64,000 nucleotides of DNA from an uncultured Paracoccaceae bacterium (GCA_958439195.1 OY288157.1:407864-471863); one strand, 5' to 3'; positions 45,240 through 54,478 are shown, numbered from the stretch's first letter. Program-made: numbers and translations. The notes: generated from the sequence alone by a model not told the origin.

Positions 45240-46610
45240 ATGGCAACGCAAGTTCTGATGCCCGCACTTTCTCCGACGATGGAGGAAGGCACGCTGGCCA
45301 AATGGCTGGTGAAAGAAGGGGATGTGGTCAAATCCGGCCAGATCATCGCCGAGATTGAAACCGACAAGGCCACGATGGAGTTTGAAGCCGTCGATGAAGG
45401 CATCGTCGGCAAGCTGCTGGTGTCGGAAGGCACGGCAGGGGTGAAGGTGAACACCCCCATCGCCACGATGGTGGAAGAGGGCGAAGCGGCAGATGCCGCC
45501 CCTGCCCCGGCTGCAACCAAGGCAGAGGCTGCGCCCGCCGCCGTGGCAGCACCCGCCGTCTCTGCGCCTGTCGCGGCCCCCGTGGCTGCCGCTGGCTGGC
45601 CGCATTCCGACCTGCCCGAAGGCGTGCCGACCAAGACCATGACCGTTCGGGAAGCCCTGCGCGAAGCGATGGCCGAAGAAATGCGCGCCGATCCGACCGT
45701 CTTCCTAATGGGGGAAGAGGTGGGTGAATATCAGGGCGCCTACAAAATCTCTCAAGGTTTGCTGGATGAATTTGGCGCAAAGCGCGTGGTGGACACGCCC
45801 ATCACCGAACATGGCTTTGCTGGCATCGCCGTCGGTGCAAGCTGGGGCGGGTTGAAGCCGATCGTCGAATTCATGACCTTCAACTTCGCCATGCAGGCGA
45901 TTGACCACATCATCAATTCGGCGGCCAAGACGCTGTATATGTCGGGCGGTCAGATGGGCAGCCCGATGGTGTTCCGTGGTCCCAACGGGGCGGCGGCGCG
46001 TGTGGGCGCACAGCACAGCCAGGATTATGCGGCATGGTATTCTGCCATCCCCGGAATCCGCGTTTGCATGCCCTATTCGGCGGCCGATGCGAAGGGCCTG
46101 CTGAAAACCGCGATCCGCGATCCGAACCCGGTGATCTTTCTGGAGAATGAAATCCTTTACGGACGGTCCTTCGAAGTGCCGGCAGAGGGCGATTTCACCA
46201 TCCCCTTCGGCAAGGCGTCGATCCTGCGGGCAGGAACCGATGTCACCATCGTCTCCTTTGGCATCGGTCTGACCTATTCGCTGCAAGCGGCAGAGGAACT
46301 GGCGAAGGAAGGCATCAGCGCCGAGGTGATCAACCTGCGCACCCTGCGCCCCATCGATTATGACACGGTGCTGGCATCGGTGATGAAAACCAACCGCTGT
46401 GTGACGGTCGAGGAAGGCTTCCCCGTCGGGTCGATCGGCAACCATATCGGGGCCACGATCATGCAGCGCGCGTTCGACCATCTGGATGCGCCGGTGATCA
46501 ACTGCACCGGCAAGGATGTGCCCATGCCCTATGCGGCCAATCTTGAAAAACACGCGCTGACGACAACCGCCGAGGTTGTTGAGGCGGTCAAATCCGTCTG
46601 CTACCGGTAA
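45240..46610 (+). CDS. pdhB: Pyruvate dehydrogenase E1 component, beta subunit with lipoyl domain
   Basis: Product of 456 residues. Residues 1-80 form a lipoyl domain with the lipoylated lysine in IETDKATMEFEAV, followed by a flexible Ala/Pro linker (about 85-128) and the E1-beta transketolase-like domain (LREAMAEEMRADPTVFLMGE, EHGFAGIAVGA). The extra lipoyl domain on E1-beta is a known alphaproteobacterial arrangement. The first 80 codons are nearly the same as those of pdhC. ATG 45240 has GGGGGGAAAGAGA upstream. Confidence 0.97.
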   Translation: MATQVLMPALSPTMEEGTLAKWLVKEGDVVKSGQIIAEIETDKATMEFEAVDEGIVGKLLVSEGTAGVKVNTPIATMVEEGEAADAAPAPAATKAEAAPAAVAAPAVSAPVAAPVAAAGWPHSDLPEGVPTKTMTVREALREAMAEEMRADPTVFLMGEEVGEYQGAYKISQGLLDEFGAKRVVDTPITEHGFAGIAVGASWGGLKPIVEFMTFNFAMQAIDHIINSAAKTLYMSGGQMGSPMVFRGPNGAAARVGAQHSQDYAAWYSAIPGIRVCMPYSAADAKGLLKTAIRDPNPVIFLENEILYGRSFEVPAEGDFTIPFGKASILRAGTDVTIVSFGIGLTYSLQAAEELAKEGISAEVINLRTLRPIDYDTVLASVMKTNRCVTVEEGFPVGSIGNHIGATIMQRAFDHLDAPVINCTGKDVPMPYAANLEKHALTTTAEVVEAVKSVCYR

Positions 46611-46621
46611 GGGAGGGGAAA

Positions 46622-47920
46622 ATGGCTGTTCAAATCCTGATGCCCGCCCTGTCGCCCACGATGGAAGAGGGCACGCTGGCCAAATGGCTGGTGAAAGAAG
46701 GCGATACTGTCAAATCCGGCCAAATCATCGCCGAGATTGAAACCGACAAGGCCACGATGGAATTCGAGGCCGTCGATGAGGGCGTGATGGGCAAGATCCT
46801 GATCGCCGAAGGTACGGCAGGGGTGAAGGTGAACACCCCCATCGCCGTGCTGGTGGAAGAGGGCGAAAGCGCCGATGTTGCCCCTGCCCCTGCCCCGGCG
46901 ACGGCGATGGCACCACCTGCCGCCGCCGCCCCATCTGCCGCACCCGCCGCTCCGGCAGCGGCCCAAGCCGCACCCAAACCTGCGGGCGCGCGGGTCTTCG
47001 CGTCCCCCCTTGCCCGCCGGATCGCAGCAGAAAAGGGTCTGGACCTTGCGCAGGTGCAAGGTTCTGGCCCACATGGCCGCATCGTGAAAGCCGATGTCGA
47101 GGGCGCAAAGCCCACCGCCGCCAAGCCGACCTCTGCTGTGGCAGCACCGACCACCCCGGCGGCATCGGCGCCGTCTGCCATGCCGGCCGGCCCGTCCACC
47201 GAAACAGTCCTGAAGATGTATCAGGGCCGCGCCTATACCGAAATGGCGCTGGACGGCATGCGCCGCACCATCGCGGCCCGCCTGACCGAAGCCAAGCAGA
47301 CGATCCCGCATTTCTACCTGCGGCGCGAGGTGCGTCTGGATGCCCTGATGGCCTTCCGCGAACAGCTGAACAAACAGCTCGAATCGCGTGGGGTGAAACT
47401 GTCGGTCAATGACTTCATCATCAAGGCAAGCGCCTTGGCGCTGCAAGCCGTGCCCGATGCCAATGCCGTCTGGGCCGGGGACCGGATCCTGAAGCTGAAG
47501 CCATCCGATGTCGCGGTGGCCGTGGCCATCGAAGGCGGGCTGTTCACGCCTGTTCTGAAGGATGCCGATCAAAAATCGCTGTCAGCCTTGTCGGCAGAGA
47601 TGAAGGATCTGGCCACCCGCGCCAAAACCAAAAAGCTGGCCCCGCATGAATATCAGGGCGGCAGCTTTGCCATCTCGAATCTTGGGATGATGGGCATCGA
47701 AAATTTCGACGCCGTCATCAACCCTCCGCATGGGGCGATCCTTGCTGTGGGGGCGGGGATCAAAAAGCCAGTGGTGATGAAGGATGGCAGTATCGGCGTC
47801 GCAACCGTGATGTCGATGACACTGTCAGTCGATCACCGCGTCATCGACGGTGCGCTTGGCGCGCAACTGATGCAGGCCATCGTGGAAAATCTGGAAAACC
47901 CGATGGCCATGCTGGCCTGA
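46622..47920 (+). CDS. pdhC: Dihydrolipoamide acetyltransferase (E2) of pyruvate dehydrogenase
   Basis: Product of 432 residues. One lipoyl domain (residues 1-80, lysine in ETDKATMEFEAV), an Ala/Pro linker, the peripheral-subunit-binding domain (RVFASPLARRIAAEKGLDLA, about 120-155), a second linker and the catalytic domain with SVNDFIIKASALAL and the active-site DHRVIDGALGAQLM. It forms the core of the complex. E3 (lpd) is not seen downstream, where a terminator follows at 47951. Confidence 0.97.
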   Translation: MAVQILMPALSPTMEEGTLAKWLVKEGDTVKSGQIIAEIETDKATMEFEAVDEGVMGKILIAEGTAGVKVNTPIAVLVEEGESADVAPAPAPATAMAPPAAAAPSAAPAAPAAAQAAPKPAGARVFASPLARRIAAEKGLDLAQVQGSGPHGRIVKADVEGAKPTAAKPTSAVAAPTTPAASAPSAMPAGPSTETVLKMYQGRAYTEMALDGMRRTIAARLTEAKQTIPHFYLRREVRLDALMAFREQLNKQLESRGVKLSVNDFIIKASALALQAVPDANAVWAGDRILKLKPSDVAVAVAIEGGLFTPVLKDADQKSLSALSAEMKDLATRAKTKKLAPHEYQGGSFAISNLGMMGIENFDAVINPPHGAILAVGAGIKKPVVMKDGSIGVATVMSMTLSVDHRVIDGALGAQLMQAIVENLENPMAMLA

Positions 47921-47950
47921 ACCTACGCACAAACAAAAATTCGCGCAAAG

Positions 47951-47988
47951 AAAAGCCCCCGAAAGCAATCGCTTCCGGGGGCTTTTTC
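47951..47988. terminator. Terminator between pdhC and cysE
   Basis: Sixteen-base arms AAAAGCCCCCGAAAGC / GCTTCCGGGGGCTTTT with one mismatch and an AATC loop, between convergent genes. It serves both directions. Confidence 0.85.
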
Positions 47989-47998
47989 ATGCTTCACC

Positions 47999-48817
47999 TC
48001 AACCGCAGTCGACGCAACCCGTCAGCTTGTGATCCATCGACACGGCGGGTTGCGAACAGCCCGCCTCGCCCACGATCTTGGCCGGAACGCCGGCCACGGT
48101 CTTCATCGGGGGAATGTCCTGCAAAACCACCGACCCCGCCGCAATGCGCGAGCAGTTGCCCACGGTGATATTGCCCAACACCTTTGCCCCCGCCCCGATC
48201 AGCACGCCATTGCCGATCTTGGGATGACGGTCGCCATCTTCCTTGCCGGTGCCGCCCAAGGTCACGGAATGCAGCATGGAAACATTGTCCCCCACCACCG
48301 CGGTTTCGCCAATCACGATGGAATGGGCGTGGTCGATCATCAATCCTTTGCCCACCTTGGCCGCCGGATGAATATCCACGCCGAACACTTCGGACACGCG
48401 CATCTGCACAAAATAAGACAGGTCTTTGCGCCCCTGTTCCCACAGCCAATGGCCGATGCGATAGGCTTGCACCGCCTGATAACCCTTGAAGAACAGGATG
48501 GGCTGGATGAACCGGTGGCAGGCCGGATCGCGGTCATAGACCGCCATCAGGTCGGCCCGCGCCGCGGCCCCCAGTTCCGGGTCATTATCATAGGCCTGGT
48601 CCGCGATTTCGCGCAGGATCTGCTCGCTCATTTCGCCGGATGCCAGTTTCATGGAAAACCGATAGGCCAGCGCCCGTTCCATAGACGCATGATGCAGCAG
48701 GCTGGAATGGATCAGCCCACCCAGCAACGGCTCTGCCCGGATCGCCTCTTGCGCTTCGGTGCAGACACGGTCCCAGACCGGATCAACGGCGGTTACTTTC
48801 GGTTTGAATTCGGCCAT
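47999..48817 (-). CDS. cysE: Serine O-acetyltransferase
   Basis: Product of 272 residues. It acetylates serine for cysteine synthesis. The N-terminal helical domain is followed by a left-handed beta-helix with repeated hexapeptides (IDHAHSIVIGETAVVGDNV, VLIGAGAKVLGNITVG) and the catalytic loop LHSVTLGGTGKEDGDRHPK. A strong GGAGGG lies upstream of ATG 48817. The frame continues upstream without a stop through the small GTA-linked gene to 49150, so a 383-residue read-through product is formally possible; the ribosome site argues for independent initiation. Confidence 0.96.
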   Translation of the reverse strand: MAEFKPKVTAVDPVWDRVCTEAQEAIRAEPLLGGLIHSSLLHHASMERALAYRFSMKLASGEMSEQILREIADQAYDNDPELGAAARADLMAVYDRDPACHRFIQPILFFKGYQAVQAYRIGHWLWEQGRKDLSYFVQMRVSEVFGVDIHPAAKVGKGLMIDHAHSIVIGETAVVGDNVSMLHSVTLGGTGKEDGDRHPKIGNGVLIGAGAKVLGNITVGNCSRIAAGSVVLQDIPPMKTVAGVPAKIVGEAGCSQPAVSMDHKLTGCVDCG

Positions 48818-49150
48818 GTCGCGCCCTCCATTCACAACTCCAGTCTTAGCATAGAGCTGTGGCCGGGGACAGACCAACCAAGGTCGTGCCTGCCATGCTG
48901 CAATGGCATAGCAGGCCTGCGCCAACGCCATCAGGGCTTTGGGACGCAACCCACAGCCCAGACGCCCTGCCTCCGGCCCCAGACGTGACATCAGGCTGCC
49001 ATTGCCCCATCGCGGATGCGGGCGGCCAAATCGGCGCATATAGCGGTGCGCGGCATGGGCCTCATCAATGGCTTGTGCCGCATCCGCCGGATGGCCCAGC
49101 GCGACACAGGCCGCCAGCGCCAGCACATCGCCGATCAACACGCGCCGCAT
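48818..49150 (-). CDS. Small GTA-linked protein, frame open into cysE
   Basis: The frame starts at ATG 49150, one base overlapping the stop of the GTA fusion gene, and runs 111 codons before reaching the cysE start with no stop codon in between. The N-terminal part (IDEAHAAHRYMRRFGRPHPRWGNGSLM) fits a short protein that I recall next to GTA gp15 and cysE in Rhodobacterales. After about residue 90 the sequence (WLVCPRPQLYAKTG) looks non-conserved. It is either a small protein that lost its stop or a natural fusion to CysE. Function unknown. Confidence 0.55.
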
Positions 49151-51525
49151 CAGACAAGGGTCGTGGCGCGAAACGGCCCTGCCCCGAAACGCATCGACAG
49201 TTGCGCCACCTCAACCGTCACCGGACCCGGCCCATCGGCCTGCCGCTGCGCCACCGGATAAATCCATTCCGGCGCTGCCACCTCAACCTCACGCAAGACC
49301 ACCCCCTCACGCCGCACCCGCACCAGATAGGCTTCGCGCTCCTCGCCCAACGGCACCTCGGTGGATGCCCAGTTGTCGCCGTCAATTCGGGTGCGGCGCA
49401 CCCAGGACAGGCGCGTCCCAATTGCACCGGCGCTTTCCCGCAAATGCCCAACCGCATAGGGCCGCAGACCAATCCCGGCAAAGGCCAGCCGCCGTTCCAA
49501 CACGTCCGGGTCGTCAAAACCACGCGCAGCCGCGCCGATTCGCCACGTCCGCTCCAACCCTCGCAGAACAGGGGACAGGTCGATCTGCCCGACAGCGCCG
49601 TTCATCAATACAACCTGGCTGCCAGCGGGCCAAAAGGCGGGCATGGCTGCCTCGGTCCCCGATTGCCCGCGCAACCGCATCGACAATTCCCAAGTGTTCG
49701 CACCGGTCAAGGCAGCCCCGGCAAACTGGAACAATTCCCAACCCTCGGGGCTGCCATCGCCGATCGCCGCCAGATTTGCGCCGTTCAAAACTGCCCCTTC
49801 CGCCGCAGCCGCCACCGCCCCGCTGGCAAATCGCACCCGCAAGGCGGGGCCACGGTCCCACAGCCCCGGCTGCGATGCCGCCAAGGCGTTCTCGGTCTCG
49901 CCGATCGTGGCGACCATCGACGCCATCCCGTTCACCGTGAAACCATCCGCCCCATCCGCCACCCACAGCGCCACCCGTCCTGGCCAAGGGCTTGCCGTCA
50001 CCGCCAGATGCGGAACATGCGGCTCTTCCTGACCAGTCATCAATGGCAGGTCCAGAAACAGCGGATACACCGGCACCGCAGGCAGGAATGCCGGGATAAC
50101 GCTTTGCAATCCCCAGTCGGGTGCGGAAAGATACACCCCCGGCTCCACCCGCGATGCCTCTACCGACAGCGCCCCCGCCTGCTCCATCCGTTCAATCCGC
50201 CAACGCCGTCCCGCCAGCCCCACAACATCCCCAACGGCAAGCCCGATCGCCGATGGCGGCAATCCAAACGTCGCAACATCCCGCCCCACCCGTGCCTCGG
50301 AAAGCCAGCGTTCGGCCATCCGCCGCGCCTCTTCCGGCAACAGCGCCAAAGGCACCTCCTGGTCCAACGCCGCTGCCCCCGCATGATCCGGGCGCAGGAC
50401 ATCCGCCACCAAACGCCGATAATCCCCCCCCTCGCCATCCAGATAGGCCACGCGCAACCGCCCTGCCGCTTCGCCCTCGGATTTGCGCTGGATGCTCAAC
50501 GCAGGCTCATCCCCCGCAACCACCAGCGCATCCATTGCCAATTCCGCCCTGACCCGCGCGACACGACGGCGAAACCGCAATTTGCCGTCCCGCTCTGTCG
50601 CATCAAACGCGCAGGCCAGCATCAAGGGCTGGATCGCCGCCCGCCCGGTCGACAGGCTGTCCAGCGCATAACCCCGCACCACGCCCTGCACCCCGTCCAG
50701 ATCCGGCAGGTCAATCCCCGACCGTTCCGCAATCTCGGCCAGCACGGCCTCTACCGGTTGTGCGGTTGCCCGCCCGTTCAGCCAATGGCCCCGCGCATGG
50801 TTCGGCCCATCCGCCCAGGCCGATGTCATCAGGGGAAAGGCCGGATAGGGCCGCGCATCCCAGGCCCAGGCATAGGCATGGCCCATATCAACCATCGCCC
50901 CGCCATAGATCGGCGATATGGGGTTGGCCGCAGCCTCCGCCCAATGCGCCGTCATCGCGCGGAAATACTGCATCTGGATCAGGTCATCCCGCATCCCGAT
51001 TGACGCAAGCGGCAGCGCACCTTCAGATGATGCCGCATCCAGAAACAGGTTCGGCTGGTTGGTCCCCTTGTCCACCGCCGGGCAGCCGTATTCATCCGCC
51101 CAGGCCGCATCGAATTGCGGCCCCCGCAGGCTTTCGGGATCATGCGCCGATACCACCTGCGCCACCGCCCCGTTGGGCCAGACAAGGCGCTTGCGCCCGC
51201 CCTCCCAAACCGGGCGCCGGTCGGGGGGCGCACAGGCCATGATGCCGCTTTCGCCGAACACCATCACCTCGCGCACCTGATCCACCGTCTCACCGACCAG
51301 CGCCACCCGCCGCGCGCGCCCTGCATCCGCAGGCCCCGCCCCCTCGACCAACCCGCGCACCCATTCGGCGCCGGCCCGTGTCTTGCCCGCCCCGCGTCCG
51401 CCCATGATCACCCAGGTCCGCCAGCCGCCGTCAGGCGCAATCTGATGCGGCAACGCCCAGAACTCGAACAGCCACGGCAGCGCCAGAAACGCCCCATCGC
51501 TCAGCCCGGAAAGGAAGTCATTCAC
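49150..51525 (-). CDS. GTA terminase-gp15 fusion, product of a cluster deletion
   Basis: One open frame of 791 codons joins two GTA proteins. From GTG 51525 (MNDFLSGLSDGAF) to about 51094 it is the start of the large terminase: Walker A MGGRGAGKTRAGAEWVRG, VALVGETVDQVREVM, and Walker B-like QFDAAWADE. At once it continues as the later part of gp15, the GTA tail/host-specificity protein: EYGCPAVDKGTNQPN, MRDDLIQMQYFRAM, AWAWDARPYPAFP, NHARGHWLNGR. The junction is in frame. Terminase nuclease domain, portal, protease, capsid, tail genes and most of the gp15 TIM barrel are missing. The product cannot package DNA; whether it is expressed is unknown. Confidence 0.85.
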   Translation of the reverse strand: MNDFLSGLSDGAFLALPWLFEFWALPHQIAPDGGWRTWVIMGGRGAGKTRAGAEWVRGLVEGAGPADAGRARRVALVGETVDQVREVMVFGESGIMACAPPDRRPVWEGGRKRLVWPNGAVAQVVSAHDPESLRGPQFDAAWADEYGCPAVDKGTNQPNLFLDAASSEGALPLASIGMRDDLIQMQYFRAMTAHWAEAAANPISPIYGGAMVDMGHAYAWAWDARPYPAFPLMTSAWADGPNHARGHWLNGRATAQPVEAVLAEIAERSGIDLPDLDGVQGVVRGYALDSLSTGRAAIQPLMLACAFDATERDGKLRFRRRVARVRAELAMDALVVAGDEPALSIQRKSEGEAAGRLRVAYLDGEGGDYRRLVADVLRPDHAGAAALDQEVPLALLPEEARRMAERWLSEARVGRDVATFGLPPSAIGLAVGDVVGLAGRRWRIERMEQAGALSVEASRVEPGVYLSAPDWGLQSVIPAFLPAVPVYPLFLDLPLMTGQEEPHVPHLAVTASPWPGRVALWVADGADGFTVNGMASMVATIGETENALAASQPGLWDRGPALRVRFASGAVAAAAEGAVLNGANLAAIGDGSPEGWELFQFAGAALTGANTWELSMRLRGQSGTEAAMPAFWPAGSQVVLMNGAVGQIDLSPVLRGLERTWRIGAAARGFDDPDVLERRLAFAGIGLRPYAVGHLRESAGAIGTRLSWVRRTRIDGDNWASTEVPLGEEREAYLVRVRREGVVLREVEVAAPEWIYPVAQRQADGPGPVTVEVAQLSMRFGAGPFRATTLV

Positions 51526-51847
51526 CACTTCCGGTGTCGCGGAGGCGAGCCAGACGGCGCCCGATCTCATCGCGCGCGGCGTCAAGGTCAAGGCAGCGTT
51601 CCCCGACGACACCGGCAACTTGGTTGCGAACCCTGTCAACTTTTACCCTCTCATCCATCAACACGGCCAGCGCCGCCTGAAGATCGCGCACCGCCATAAG
51701 CGTCCGCACCGATCCGTCTGCCCCGCTCATCCGCAGGTCCGTCAAGGCGGCGGCAACATCCACCGCCGCCGCGTCAAACACCCGCAGCGCATGGCCCAGC
51801 AGGTCCGACCCCGTCAGGGGCATCCCACCCCCGCTCGCTTCCTGCAT
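51518..51847 (-). CDS. GTA gp1-like protein (small terminase)
   Basis: Product of up to 109 residues; ATG 51823 (MPLTGSDLLG) is an alternative start. The protein is helical, with ALRVFDAAAVDVAAALTDLR near the N-terminus and DAARDEIGRRLARLRDTG at the end. Its stop lies eight bases inside the terminase-gp15 fusion start, as expected for the first two genes of the RcGTA cluster, whose gp1 acts as the small terminase. The identification rests on position, size and partial resemblance. With the partner terminase broken it is unlikely to act in packaging. Confidence 0.6.
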   Translation of the reverse strand: MQEASGGGMPLTGSDLLGHALRVFDAAAVDVAAALTDLRMSGADGSVRTLMAVRDLQAALAVLMDERVKVDRVRNQVAGVVGERCLDLDAARDEIGRRLARLRDTGSGE

Positions 51848-51885
51848 CTGCCACTTCGCCCTCTGCCGGCCCTCCGGCGGAAAAG

Positions 51886-51917
51886 GAAAAGCGGCCCCGG
51901 GTTTCCCCGTGCCGCTT
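51886..51917 (-). terminator. Terminator between mltG and the GTA remnant
   Basis: On the minus strand AGCGGCACGGG-GAAA-CCCGGGGCCGCT followed by TTTCCTTTT. It would end the fabF-mltG transcript before the GTA remnant. The other bases of the gap (51848-52028) show nothing that I can name. Confidence 0.6.
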
Positions 51918-52028
51918 GCCCACCTGTCTCATCATGCACAAAGCTATAGACCGGACCGCCCGCCAAAGTCAAGCGTTTTCCCGTTTCAGATCAATGCCTT
52001 ACCGAACGCACCCTTAACCGTTCCTTCA

Positions 52029-53204
52029 TCAGTCCTGCACCCCCGTCGCCTCTTCGGCGCCACGCTCCGCCTCAATCGCCCGCCAGCGCGCGACGTTTTC
52101 GTTATGCTCCTCTAGGGTCCGGCCAAAGGCATGTCCCCCGGTGCCATCCGCCACGAAATACAGGAAATCCGTCGTATCCGGGTTCAGCGCCGCCTCAATG
52201 GACAACCGCCCCGGATTGGCAATCGGCGTCGGCGGCAGCCCGTCGATGACATAGGTGTTCCACGGCGTCTCGCGGCGCAATTCGCTCTGCCGCAGCCCGC
52301 GCCCCAGCACCCCTTCGCCCCGCGTCACGCCGTAAATCACCGTGGGATCCGTCTGCAACCGCATCCCCTGCCGCATCCGGTTCACGAACACGCTCGCCAC
52401 CTGCTTGCGCTCTTCGGCGATCCCGGTTTCCTTCTCCACGATCGACGCCATGATCAACGCCTCTTCCGGCGTGTCATAGGGCAATCCCTCTGCCCGCGCC
52501 GCCCACAGCTCGGCCAGCGTCGCCGCCTGCCGCTCCGCCATCAGCGCCAGCAACTCGCCCCGGTCCGCGCCCCGCGCCACCTCATAGCTGTCGGGGGCCA
52601 GTGTCCCCTCTGGCGGCACCTCGGCAATCTCGCCGGTCATGAACTCGGCCCGCTTCAGCGCCTCCACCACCTGCCAGCTTGTCACCCCTTCGGCCAGCGT
52701 GATCCGCCACCGGATGTCATCGGCCTCGGCCACCTCCAGATACTCCGCAGGGGCCGCTGCCACGGCAGGAACAAACTTCACCACCTCGACATATCGGTTT
52801 GTCGCCGGGTCCAGCTCGCGCAGCACCACCTCGGCGCTTGCCACCGAGATACGGTAATTCACCTCACGCCCGCAGGTCGATTGCCCCCCCGCCGTCAGAC
52901 TGTCCAGGATCTGCGCCATCGATTGCCCCGGCGTCACCAGATAGGATCCGAACTTCAACCCATCCGCCTTGCCGGAATAATCCGCCCCGATCCGAAAAAT
53001 CCGCGCATCACTGACCGCGCCCTGTTCCTCCAGCGCCCGGCTGACCGAGGAAAGCGAAGCCCCCCGCTCCACCCGGAAACAGATCGACTGATCCAACGGC
53101 CCCGGACCGGCATATTGCTCGCGCCCCCAGGCCAGCAGCCCCGCCGCCGCCACCAAGGCCACAATGAACAGCGTCAGCGCATTGGACGCAATCGCCCGCC
53201 ACAT
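52029..53204 (-). CDS. mltG: Endolytic murein transglycosylase MltG
   Basis: Product of 391 residues. An N-terminal membrane anchor (about 6-25, ALTLFIVALVAAAGLLAW) is followed by a LysM-like region and the YceG catalytic domain: MASIVEKETGIAEERKQVASVF with the catalytic glutamate, NRMRQGMRLQTDPTVIYG and LPPTPIANPGRLSIEAALNP. It cuts nascent glycan strands in the periplasm and sets their length. The start overlaps the fabF stop by three bases. Confidence 0.95.
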   Translation of the reverse strand: MWRAIASNALTLFIVALVAAAGLLAWGREQYAGPGPLDQSICFRVERGASLSSVSRALEEQGAVSDARIFRIGADYSGKADGLKFGSYLVTPGQSMAQILDSLTAGGQSTCGREVNYRISVASAEVVLRELDPATNRYVEVVKFVPAVAAAPAEYLEVAEADDIRWRITLAEGVTSWQVVEALKRAEFMTGEIAEVPPEGTLAPDSYEVARGADRGELLALMAERQAATLAELWAARAEGLPYDTPEEALIMASIVEKETGIAEERKQVASVFVNRMRQGMRLQTDPTVIYGVTRGEGVLGRGLRQSELRRETPWNTYVIDGLPPTPIANPGRLSIEAALNPDTTDFLYFVADGTGGHAFGRTLEEHNENVARWRAIEAERGAEEATGVQD

Positions 53205-54478
53205 CAGCCCGCCACCCCGTCAGTCACCCGCCCCAGCACAAGACTGGCATTCGTCCCGCCAAAACCGAACGAATTGGACAGCGCAATGTCCACCTTCCGC
53301 TTCACCGCCTTGTTCGGCGCCAGGTCCAGCTTCGGCGCAACCGCCGGATTGTCCAGGTTGATCGTCGGAGGCGCCACCTGATCCCGGATCGCCAGCACGC
53401 AGAAAATCGCCTCCACCGCGCCCGCCGCCCCCAACAGATGCCCGATGGAGGATTTGGTCGAACTCATCGTCGCCCCGGCCGCCGCATCGCCCATCAACCG
53501 CTCCACCGCGCCCAATTCGATGGTATCCGCCATCGTGCTGGTGCCGTGGGCATTGATGTAATCCACCTGATCGGGCGTGATCCCCGCCCGCGTCAAGGCC
53601 GCCGCCATGCTGCGATAGCCGCCATCGCCATCCTCGGATGGTGCGGTGATGTGGTATGCATCCCCCGACAGCCCGTATCCCAACACCTCGGCATAAATCT
53701 TTGCCCCGCGCGCCTTGGCATGCTCGTATTCCTCCAGCACCACCACACCCGCGCCCTCACCCATCACAAACCCGTCCCGGTCCGCGTCATAAGGGCGGCT
53801 GGCCTTGGTCGGATCATCCGCCCGCTTGGTCGACAACGCCTTGCAGGCATTGAACCCGGCAATCCCGATCTCGGAAATCGGGCTTTCCGCGCCGCCCGCG
53901 ATCATCACATCGGCATCGCCCCACTGGATCAACCGCGCCGCATCGCCAATGGCATGCGCGCCCGTCGAACAGGCCGTCACCACCGCATGGTTCGGTCCCT
54001 TAAAGCCGAACCGGATCGACACCTGCCCCGAAATCAGATTGATCAGCGCGCCGGGGATGAAAAACGGCGACACCCGCTTCGGCCCCTTTTCCTTGATAAG
54101 AACGGCGGTTTCGGCAATCGACGTCAGCCCGCCAATCCCCGAACCGATCATCACGCCGGTCCGCAAACGGCTTTCCTCGTCCTCCGGCTCCCAACCGGCA
54201 TCGCGCACCGCCTGCACCGCCGCCGCCATGCCATACAGGATGAAATCGTCCACCTTTCGGCGATCCTTGGGTTCCATCCAGTCATCCGGGTTAAACGTCC
54301 CGTCGCTGCCATCCCCCATTGGGATTTCGCAGGCATATTGCGTCACCACCTGTGACGCATCAAACCGCGTGATCGGCCCCGCACCGGATTGCCCAGCCAG
54401 CAAGCGGCTCCAGGTTTCCTCTACCCCGCACGCCAGCGGTGTAACCATTCCCAGACCCGTGACAACGACCCGCCGCAT
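53204..54478 (-). CDS. fabF: 3-oxoacyl-[acyl-carrier-protein] synthase II
   Basis: Product of 424 residues. It elongates acyl-ACP chains with malonyl-ACP. Active-site residues are the cysteine in VVTACSTGAHAIG and histidines in NAHGTSTMADTIE and KSSIGHLLGAAGAVEA; the C-terminal NSFGFGGTNASLV is typical. ATG 54478 has GGGAGAGCGGA upstream, and the longer frame has no homology. It is separated from acpP by an unusual 766-bp gap measured from stop to stop-side start. Confidence 0.95.
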   Translation of the reverse strand: MRRVVVTGLGMVTPLACGVEETWSRLLAGQSGAGPITRFDASQVVTQYACEIPMGDGSDGTFNPDDWMEPKDRRKVDDFILYGMAAAVQAVRDAGWEPEDEESRLRTGVMIGSGIGGLTSIAETAVLIKEKGPKRVSPFFIPGALINLISGQVSIRFGFKGPNHAVVTACSTGAHAIGDAARLIQWGDADVMIAGGAESPISEIGIAGFNACKALSTKRADDPTKASRPYDADRDGFVMGEGAGVVVLEEYEHAKARGAKIYAEVLGYGLSGDAYHITAPSEDGDGGYRSMAAALTRAGITPDQVDYINAHGTSTMADTIELGAVERLMGDAAAGATMSSTKSSIGHLLGAAGAVEAIFCVLAIRDQVAPPTINLDNPAVAPKLDLAPNKAVKRKVDIALSNSFGFGGTNASLVLGRVTDGVAG

